This document shows positions 55,108 to 64,000 of a DNA stretch of 64,000 nucleotides, piece by piece; position 1 is the stretch's first letter; each line of letters opens with the position of its first letter. The translations under genes were made by a program, and so were the position numbers. Under the pieces are notes generated by a model that saw only the letters and a list, made by a program, of their open reading frames with translations, was not told the DNA's origin and did not search any database. Source of the DNA: Pampus argenteus (taxonomy: Eukaryota > Chordata > Actinopteri > Scombriformes > Stromateidae); contig CM072870.1 of assembly GCA_036937835.1 (NCBI GenBank), positions 22,146,001 to 22,210,000 on the forward strand. The letters are read 5' to 3'.

Positions 55108-55113
55108 AATAAA
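55108..55113 (+). terminator. Polyadenylation signal for niban1
   Basis: AATAAA about 1.4 kb after the stop codon. It lies beyond the MITE-like element, so that element would be within the mature mRNA. An earlier AATAAA-like site near 54075 could give a shorter mRNA without it. Confidence 0.45.
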
Positions 55114-55249
55114 AGATTCTATAAACAAACACACGTTTCTTGTTAACGCTGCGGTGTGGTTTGAATTTAAAGGGATAAAAAAAACAAAAACACAAATAAT
55201 AAAAGGTTTTATGTGACAATAAAACTAATGCAGCATGATGTTTTGATTC

Positions 55250-55255
55250 TTTATT
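55250..55255 (-). terminator. Polyadenylation signal for kifap3
   Basis: AATAAA on the minus strand, about 940 bases beyond the kifap3 stop. It lies only about 140 bases from the niban1 signal on the other strand. Confidence 0.45.
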
Positions 55256-56195
55256 TACGCTCCACAAGAACTATTTGTTGAACTAATCACACACTGCACT
55301 GAGAAATATGAAAAGCCTGCAAGTAATCATACATCTGAGATAGATTTTATGCAGTCTAACAATAATATTCCCTCTATTTATTAGATATATTGCACCACAT
55401 ATTTCAGCAGCTCCAGGCACATGAAGGAAAATAAATAAATAAATATTACCAGAATACAGCAGTTTGTTCATATTTAAAAACAATAAAACATTAGAGGCAG
55501 CATCAACATTACATTCACATAAATAAAAAGATAAATGACATTTTAATCCGGCGCTTTGATTGCATACAAAGTGTTTACAAAGGCAGAACAACATCCGAGT
55601 ATAGTATAATAATATAGTTTAATACGCAACCATACGTCAACACGAATATCAGCAGAAAAAATATGATTAAAAGGTGAATTTTATTCAGATTTTTGCTCTT
55701 TTTCATTTGAAATACTGGAGAGTTTCACCACTTTAAATCTTTAAATTTAAAGAATCTAAAAAGGAAATTTTAGTTTGTGTTTGTGAATCATCACTTCAGG
55801 CAGACGGTGGTAAAAAATAAATAAAAACATAAAATAAATAAACAAACATTCTGTTCTGTCAAACACAAAAATAAAATCTGAATCAGAAACGTCTGATTTC
55901 ATTTCAGTGGTAAATCAACAGCTGCCGTGTTCCTCAAAAAGGCAAAAAAACAACATTTGTTTGCTCCAACATCATGAAAATGTCAATTCAATTATTAAAA
56001 ATGCAACAGAAACATTTGAAACAACCCCTGAAGCTTTGTGCATGTTTTAATACAACTAATGAAAGTCTAAATGGCAGGTTAAGATGATAACAGAGACACA
56101 TCTAGACATCTATTTCTCCACAACACGGCGTCGGTAGCAAAACACGAGATATGAGGCTTGTTCAGTGTGTTTCTATGTGTGAGGAGCTCCAGCGT

Positions 56196-59100
56196 TTACC
56201 TGGAGGAGGCCGTGGCGAGGCTGAAGAAGAGCTGCTCATCGGGCCGAAAGCCGTACGCGCTGACGGGTCGATCTGATGATGTGGCCAACTGCTCCGAAAT
56301 ACTGACGGGAGGAAAAAAAGAGGAAGATGATTTACTTCTTATAATGTGAATATGTTATGATTGTTTTAGTGCTATATGACAGTAAACTGAATATAGTAGA
56401 ATATAGTAAACATATATATATATATCTGTTTGTTGACATTTTTCACCATTTTCTGACATATTATAGACCAAACAACTAATCAATTAACTGAGAAACTAAT
56501 CAACAGATTCATCAATAATGGAAATCATTAGTTGCAGCCGCACTTATTTTCATTACTGATTAGTCTGATGATTATTTTCTCTATTAAGTAATAAACGTTG
56601 GGTCTATAAAACACAGTCTTCATGTATTTGCCAACCTTTAAAAATCCTTAAAAGTAGTAAAACGTCACAGACAAGTAAAAGTCGTCCCTCAGTGTGCAAT
56701 AAAATGAACTCAAGTGAGAAAACGTTTGTTATTAATGTGACAATAAAAATTAAAATCCCCCAAAACTGCATTTTAATTTATTTATTTTAATTAAATGACA
56801 TTTTAATCTCTTGATGATGATGATATCTGAATGTGTAACTACAACACAGCTGATCGGTGAAGTCAGTGGGTCAAAATGTACTATGAGCAGTTAGTTACGG
56901 TACTTTTGGTCAGGATGTGTGTGTTTTTTTTCCCCGTTCTTCACATAAATCCAGCTCCATAAAATCTGCTGTGGGAGAAACTCGACTGGCCTGCACAGTC
57001 CTGACCTCAACGTCAGTGTTGGACCTCACTGATGCTCTCGTCCCTGCAGCCGAACTCCAACATCTGCTGGAATGACTGAACGCAGACGAGTGGAGCGGCT
57101 ATAAATAACTTAGTGTCAAAGTTTTGGCTGAGCAGTGTAATATTAGAAGACGTTTTGGGGACGTATTTCATTGTGAAACAGTTGCTAGAGATCACATCCA
57201 CACCAGCAGGTGGAGCTCTGACATCAGCCATCTCTCAGGGACCCCCCTCCACCACCACCACCAGCACCACCAGCACCCCTCCCCAGGGCCAAACCCTCAG
57301 TCATGGATGGAAAAAAAAAAGGCTCATAAAAAATGAATGTAATATTCATCCGCCCCGATGCTTGCAGGTGTTGGACATCCACAATGAGTGTGTGAGTTAC
57401 AGACTGCTAATGGCTGGAGGGGTAAACAGCAGAGCGGCCAAGCCATAAAAAAAAAAACCCGGAGAGATGTCAAAACACAACACCATGACGAGGGTGGAGG
57501 CTGACAGCCAAGCCTGGAGGACCTGGCTGCCCTCCGCCCGGCAACAGAGGCCTGTTGAGGGGGATGATAAAAGGCCTGTATCTACACCGTATAAATCAGT
57601 TACTATGGGGATGTGGATACAGAGGGCGGGGGGCTCCGTCTTCTGAGCAGCTGCTGAGAGTTCGCATCTGGTTTGTGGGGTCACGGCGACAGGCCCGGCC
57701 ACCTCGTCAGGACGGAGCAGATGATGGATAAACTGGGCTCTGATGGATGACACCACATCTCACACGTATCCCGTCTCTCTTCTCCAGAAGTGGGAGCGTT
57801 CTGCTGCCCGGCCTGTCGTCCTCTCCCGGCCCTTTAAAATACGAGCTGTTTGCTTTGCCCCTGCAAGCGCCTATAATGACGTGTTGTTTTTAGCCAAATC
57901 ACTTCCAGCGATCAGTTACACAGCTTGCTGCATATCCCCGACTCCCCTCCTTCGCCTCCTCATTCTCTCTGCTTTGCCATTGCCCCCTGCTGCCCCCCTC
58001 CACCACCCCCACCACCACCATCCCCTCTCCCTCCTCTCTGGGCAGAAATATGTCTTTTTCCTCTCTGCACGCTACGGCTGTCAGGGGGGATTTGAGAGCC
58101 GGGTTAAAGGAGGCTGGATGAACACTGGAGCTCTGAGTCACACCATCCGCCTGCAGCAAATACTTCCAGGACCTGAATACGTCCTGTAGAAGTCTTGACA
58201 TTGAGGCATTATCCTAAAATACAAGTTTAAAAACAGGACAGCTTTGATGATAGTGGTTCCCAAACTGGAGATCTGGACTCCTGAGAAGTCGCAAGAGGAA
58301 AATATAGAGTACTTTACAAAGGTTTTAATCACTTTAGATGCCTAAAGCATAAATATATAATGCAACAGCATCACAGAGTCAGTCAGATTATAAAAAGAGA
58401 CAGAAGCAGCGAATCCACAGAGGAACTGTGGAAACGCCTCCGAGCTGCAGAAACAGCCGACCTGGAGCAGGTGAACCGAGGAGAACGCTGATTTCATTCA
58501 GGTTGCAGGACTCAGTTTACGTTCCTGCTCTGTTATCCTGAACGGTGTTTCTGGTACTTTTACGTGTTTGAAGTATTTTTATACCCAGCAGGTCTGATGC
58601 CTGACACAGCTTCTGTCAGCTGGGATATTTCTCATTATGAAACATGCAAATCAACCTGTCTGCCACCTTATTCAATTTATGTGTGTCAGTGTGTGTTGTG
58701 ACATGTCGACAAAATGAGGAGGGGGTGTTTGGGTGTTTGGGGTGGGGGTCATTAAGACAAAGGGGCCCAGTGTTCCCACAAATGCCAGTTTGGCCCCAGA
58801 GGAGCGGCTGCAGGAGGCGGCGGGCGGAGCGGCGGGGACGCGTCCCATCCCGCTGAGAACATTCCGAGGTAGTGAACAGGAAAGGGAATCAGGCCCTTTT
58901 CCTCCTTCAGCGTGACCCTTCGCCCCGCTGCGTCTGTCTCTTCCAGGGCCCCCGCTTTGATCCCTGCCCGCTGTCACTGCTCAGGTTACAGCGAATCAAC
59001 ACGCGGCCCCGGTAAAGATCCAGATCTCGCCGCCCCCCCCTCCTCTCTCTCTGTGCGTATCTCCACGTCTCACCTGATTGCGACGGCGTTCTGCTTTTCC

Positions 59101-62000
59101 TTCTTTTCCTTTATTTTTGCCTCACTTCGCTCCCCGGCGCCCCGTCACATCCTGACAGCCTCTCAAAGCGCTCATTGATTCTCCCGTTGGCGTGTTGGCG
59201 TTCACACACACACACACACACACACCTTCTCTCTCCTGGACACCTGACTGAAGCACTGTTGACACGTCTAGTAAAAACCTCCGTCTGTCCCCTCCGTCCT
59301 TTAGTCACACATTTCACTACGTTTTATTACAGCTCGACCGATGCTGGCTCATAGAAACTCTAAATACTCTATAGAAAACTAATATGATATTAATATATTG
59401 GCAGATATGGTCAATATATCGGTCTGGCTTTACATCTTATACAGTTGGTACAAAAACAGCTTATTATGATATTCCTACACATACCAAGGCCCCATTCACA
59501 CCATGTTTCACACATAGTTTAAAATAAGCAGCAGAGCTGGCTTTGATTATTATGTTAACCTGGATCACTCAAGAGTACAGCGGCCAAATTAAAACAGCCT
59601 TACAGACGCCAATTCCCCCGGCGCTCTCAGTATATTTAAAAGGTATCAGTTACAAAGCTGAGAGAGTGAGCGAGCGAGGCACAGAAAGAGTAGAAGAGAG
59701 AGAGAGAGAGAGAGTGCAAAAACAGACAATGAAGAAACGAGTGAAGGAATCGCTGGTTGAGATTTCTCTGTGTGTCGTGGATTCAGCCACTTAACAGCAG
59801 CCAAGTTAAACATTCCTGACTGCGAGAGGAAATAAAAAAATATATCTATAGACACGAGTCTTTTATTGCACGCAAGGTTTGATAATAATTAAGACAAATT
59901 ACTCACAATAACATTTCTATTTCCTCGACTATTCATCATCTCAGCAGCGTTAGTATGGAATTAGCTGCTGCTCCATATCGGAGTTAAAAAGCGGAACTCA
60001 AAGTTGGTTTTAGTGATAACGGGATTCGGTTTTTTTTTTAATTCCCAGGCTTCAGTTTCATGTTTCGCATGTGGAATTTCAGAGTCGCGCCGGGAACCAA
60101 AAGTAGTTGATATATATCGGAGCCACAGAGGAATAAGAGAGACAGAAACACACACACACACACACGCAGGCTGTAGGAGACACAGAGACAGCCAGGGAGT
60201 GTTTGTTCTCAAAGCTGGAGTATTGCTGTTGAGGGTGGAGCGATGCCTTCTGGGATTGCTGAGGGGTTGTTGACTCAGGCCCGGCCTGGTTCAATAACAC
60301 ACATCAGCGAATAGTGATTCAGAATAACAATGTGAGAGGGCAACGCCGGCCGGTGGACGAGCCCGCTGAGACTCTGAGACACTGAAGGTAAACACTCACA
60401 GTTTAGTGTTTCCTCGACGACCTGCCCTGCTGACAGCCCGCATCACATGCTCACATTCACAATCTCACCGCACGGTTCATACCGGCGAGATAACTGGATA
60501 ACAAATATCTTCAAATTAGCAGAAGGCCGGATTCTCATGACTGACTTGTGTCTCATATCCGGATAAAAACAGGAAGAGATTTAAGTCACGTATCTCCGTC
60601 TCCATCGGCCAGATCGGTCTGTTTTTTTTTCCTGCTACCTGCAGATAAGGGTTCTACTCCGGTCCAGAAGGGGGCAGCAACGCACCTGAATCTGTTGGAT
60701 AACTGCTAGAATAATACCAGAAGAAGAAGAACACCTTACTGGTTTAGTTAAAAACCGTTTTTTTGGAGCTTGTTTTGCTTATTTTCACGACTCCGCCTTA
60801 ATGTACCCAAGATAATTTATCTTGAAAAGTTAAATTAAAAGGTTTCATATCCAATAAGCTGATTTATTGTACTCAGTACCTGCCCATGAAGCCAGTCTGT
60901 CCCAGCTCTCGATTCTGGAAGTCGGCGTAGAACTCAGGACTGATGGTGCCGTCTGCTGAGATGATCCCATCTGCACAGAATAATACAAACACACACACAC
61001 ACATATAAATATATATACATATATACAGGTATACATGTGTGTTGGTAATGTGAGTACCTGCGCTGTAGAAGAGGTCTGCTCTCTCCAGGATGTCTCCGCT
61101 CCCCATGAAGGCTTCTCCGTCCTCCTCATACAGGAAGGGCTGTCCTGCCTCCACCATCTCCAGCCACCGGCCGTTGTACCTGCGAAACTTCTGATTCTGG
61201 ATCTTCTTGCCCCACTCCTCGTTGTACTCCTGGAGACGCGTGAAAGGGGAGAAGATGATAGGTTAAGACAGAAAAACACTGAGATTTATGCATAAATCAG
61301 TCGACAGAGATACGGTGGATGTATGTTCATTCATTTCCTTTAAGAGAATCAGAGCGTGCAGGTACATGAGTGCATGTGTGTGTCGTCTCCATCCTCTTCA
61401 CTACAGCTAATAAAAAGAGCTCTGTTTTCTTTTCTCTGCAGGAGCCGAAGCGGGAGTGATAAAGGCAGCCTTTGAGGCTGTGACGCCCTGGTACGAGAGA
61501 TTAATCATCCAGACGCAAAGCAGAGCCTCGTGGGCAGAGACCCCGCCCTCAAACGGGCCCATTGACCGTCACACGGACGCACGCCGCCACCCTGGAGTGA
61601 CGCGTGTTGTCACCAAAGTGATTTATCAGAGGCTGAAGTAACACCGTGACTGAGAAATGAGTTTGTTAAATGAGTCTAATATGATGGTTATTAGCAGCTG
61701 ACCTCCGGACAGAATGATAAATATAGATAAATATACTTTATTGATCCTAAAATGGGTATTTATGGAGTTTGAAATATGACCAGGTTAAAAAATATCACTG
61801 TGAATCAGGTCTCTGTCCCATTTGGAGCATCTACAAAGTTCCCTGTGAAGCCGTGTGTGTGTGTGTGTGCGTGTGTGTTTGTACATGCACACAGGGCCAC
61901 ACTGATCAAAGCCTAATATTTCAGGACTGCACAGTTAGGACGCGTGCTGCCAAAAGGGCCGCGCGCAGTCCAGGAGTAATGATTGTGTCTGTGTGTGTGT

Positions 62001-62032
<32 letters not shown>

Positions 62033-63685
62033 CCGCGGCTCTGCTTTCTCTCTCACCTCTGCTGTCCAGCCGCTGACACACTCCAGAGCACCAGCGGCTG
62101 CCTTTCATGTGGTTCACAGCTTAATAGGTCTCACTGATAATTTCAATGAAACACTTCCTTTGCCCTACTACACAGCCCGGCTGTAATCTACATCTAATTA
62201 CGTTGATCTGAGGTCTGGCAGCGATCACACACTGACTGGGAGCTGACCACACCTGTCAGTAATTCATGAATTCATTGGTTAGTTAATCGCTAATGTCAAA
62301 CCTGACTGAGACGTCAGGAGAAGGAGATGGTTGTTGAGCGCATGAGGCTCAAAGAAACTCTAAAACTACTACTCTACAAGGTCAAAACGCTCGTTTGTAT
62401 AGAAATATAAATGATATGAATGTAAATATTGTGGTCTTTGAATCTCTTAACTTTGCTGATCTGGTGAATGAAATTAATTTTAATGACTTGTTGAAGTATA
62501 ATTTAAATATTGCCTCCGATCTGCATATGAAACCGGTTCCATTTAGCTTTTCACATTTCTCCCTTTGTAGATTCACGTATAGAGTTTTCTATATATTTGT
62601 GTGAACTGACCCTTTAAATGTTACATGTAGCAGCTATTAAGTGAATATCTCAGTGTGAATATCACAATAGATCCTTCCTGTGAGCTAAGTATGAAGTTTT
62701 GGTCCTCCCACTGGCATTTCTGCAAACATTGGGTTACTACAGTATTACTACAGTGTTACTACAGTATTACTACAGTATTACTACAGTATTACTACGCTAT
62801 TACTACAGTATTACTACATTGCCTAGTAAAAAAAAGCACAACTTTGAAGTGACGGTAGTGAAATGTTTCTCACAGCAATGATGTCCAGCGTGTTGTCACA
62901 GACTTTGCGGATCTCGGCGTTGTTGTCGTGCATCAGGTCGATGAGATAATCCGGGGCTTCTGGGATTAAGACTCAAGGAAAAACAACAGCTGCTTTCACG
63001 TCAGAATAACTCTTACCGTCCGCAAAAAATCGAACAAATGTTTAGAAAAGGCTCAGTGATCCTAAAACATCTGGTCAAAAAGTGCATTTTGTTGGGGACT
63101 ATTTTTTAGTGGCGGATGAATCCACATTTGGTGCTGTAGAGAGTATTTATGGTAACAGGAGTGTGTGGGAATCAAGGGTTGCTATGGAGATGCATGATGG
63201 AAAATAAACAGTGATGAAAGATACTTATAAAATAACTATGTGCACGTGTCACCGTGACTGTGATGAAAAGATGAAAGACCACATTGGGAAGGACATCTGC
63301 GATACTTAATAAACTTAATAATAATAATAATAATGAAATAATAAATAGAAGGATACGCGTGTCTTTGGTGATGACGTCCCTCGTAGCTTTGTGAAGCACC
63401 ATCTGGTAGAAGACGTAGACAATCTGACACACAAACTCATCGTCCTCCTGCTGGACTGAGGTGGAAACAATATTAATTAGTTAATATTTGAATATTTAAA
63501 CACTAATCCTTCATAACCGTGTTTAAGACGCCCCGGACGGCAGGATGTTGGTTACTTACCTCTAAGCAGCTCAATGAGAGCAGGAATGATGCCAGACTTG
63601 GCCAACATGGCTGCACACGAGTCATCCATGGACACGGTGCCGATCATGATCACCACCTCCAGGATGAGGTCATCCTCAGCAGAGC
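56196..63685 (-). CDS. kifap3: Kinesin-associated protein 3, C-terminal part (gene runs off the right edge)
   Basis: Non-motor subunit of heterotrimeric kinesin-2 (KIF3A/KIF3B), an armadillo-repeat cargo adaptor for intraflagellar and axonal transport. Six exons are visible: 63685-63560, 63455-63357, 62959-62874, 61229-61058, 60970-60880, 56301-56196, about 226 codons. They carry the last armadillo repeats (EDDLILEVVIMIGTVSMDDS..., DDEFVCQIVYVFYQMV...) and the C-terminal tail (GDILERADLFYSADGIISADG). The final exon reads PVSAYGFRPDEQLFFSLATASSR and stops; family members usually end shortly after YGFRPDE with a Tyr/Gly-rich tail. The stop codon lies inside CAG|GTAAAC, a good donor sequence, so a further 3' exon is possible. 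The upstream exons lie outside the window. Confidence 0.93.
56302..60879. other. Last intron of kifap3 (4.6 kb)
   Basis: Holds a repeat relic at about 56430-56600, a DNA-transposon relic at about 56960-57105, and CA/TG and GA microsatellites (59202-59224, 59695-59715, 60147-60167). About 57450-58170 and 58700-59160 are unlike the rest: non-repetitive, higher GC, no coding signal. Open frames such as 57743-58189 have no splice partners and do not resemble any protein I know. Confidence 0.55.
56960..57105. repeat. DNA-transposon-type relic
   Basis: AGTGTTGGACCTCACTGATG, then CTGCAGCCGAACTCCAACAT, then CTGGAATGACTGAACGCAGA. I recall this string order from a widespread fish repeat whose end also resembles 20308-20337. 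No protein remains. Confidence 0.5.
61230..62873. other. kifap3 intron with microsatellites
   Basis: Contains TG runs at about 61853-61880 and 61985-62031 and an 11-bp tandem repeat of TATTACTACAG at about 62734-62820, close to the donor of the exon at 62874-62959. Otherwise unremarkable. Confidence 0.6.
63075..63180. repeat. Dispersed repeat relic, GTGGATGAATCCACATTTGG family
   Basis: Same family and orientation as 13795-13930; it lies in a kifap3 intron. Confidence 0.6.
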
Positions 63686-64000
63686 CTGACGAAGGGAACA
63701 AAAAGTCAATAACAACACAGATAAACAAACTAAAAGGCTGCAAATGACTTTCAATTGTCCTTTGATGAAGACAGAAAGGGAAGAGGGCGGGTGAGCAGGT
63801 CAGTGGCCCTGAAAGGTAAGAGATGAGGCCCAGATCTTAATGAGGGCGCTCTGTCCTCACATCATCATGTCTGGTGACGCCTAACTGATAGTGTGATTTA
63901 GGGAGAGCAGTTAGAGGTTAAGACAGGGCATGGGAGAGACCTGGCCTCTGTGTTTAAAAGGGCGATAGATGAGAGAAATGTGGCCGTTTTATCCTGCTGG
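63686..64000. other. kifap3 intron at the right edge
   Basis: No exon of kifap3 is recognisable between the acceptor at 63686-63687 and the end of the window. Confidence 0.6.

Noticed and set aside
57570..57625. MicroRNA precursor
   Set aside because: The stem is only about 13 base pairs, shorter than a typical pre-miRNA duplex, and I recognise no mature sequence; kept only as a hairpin within a candidate regulatory block.
57743..58201. Possible gene of about 148 codons in the last kifap3 intron
   Set aside because: No splice partners, no domain, proline/histidine-rich run from a CCACCACC tract; better treated as non-coding.

Overview
The window looks like nuclear DNA from a ray-finned (probably percomorph) fish. 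The genes have many small exons with GT-AG introns. The spacers are rich in (CA)n, (TA)n, (AAAAT)n and minisatellites, and they carry relics of dispersed repeats typical of teleost genomes. All gene models below were joined by eye from splice signals, reading frame and similarity to known vertebrate families. No search was run.

Layout. 1-5340: AT-rich, no convincing gene, with a striking 2-kb array of 33/34-bp units at 2813-4790. 5348-9139 (+): a six-exon gene for a 173-aa single-pass membrane protein I cannot name, behind a perfect kappaB-type site and a TATA box. 11602-19116 (-): orc1, 18 coding exons. 19871-23310 (+): prpf38a, ten exons, head-to-head with orc1 across an E2F-type palindrome and a YY1-type site. 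24092-30398 (-): an interferon-response island with two intact two-exon ifit genes and a deleted third copy between them; each intact gene has an ISRE upstream, one perfect and one with a substitution. 31559-37966 (+): trmt1l, 16 exons. 39038-53693 (+): niban1 (FAM129A), 14 exons, with a 554-bp MITE-like element in its 3' UTR. 56196-63685 and beyond the right edge (-): the six 3'-terminal exons of kifap3, convergent with niban1.

The orc1-prpf38a neighbourhood matches human 1p32, and trmt1l-niban1-kifap3 matches human 1q24-q25 (recalled knowledge). The ifit island therefore sits at the seam between two conserved synteny blocks. Housekeeping functions dominate: replication licensing (ORC1), splicing (PRPF38A), tRNA modification (TRMT1L), stress signalling (NIBAN1) and kinesin-2 transport (KIFAP3). 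The ifit pair, and perhaps the unnamed membrane protein, form an immune layer inserted among them.

The points most worth a second look are: the ifit cluster, with clustered amino-acid differences, a one-base ISRE difference and a sharply bounded 150-bp segment present twice at 148/150 identity; TG repeats replacing the polypyrimidine tract at splice acceptors in three neighbouring genes, (TG)73 in trmt1l; the unnamed membrane protein; and a kifap3 stop codon that overlaps a splice-donor-like sequence.
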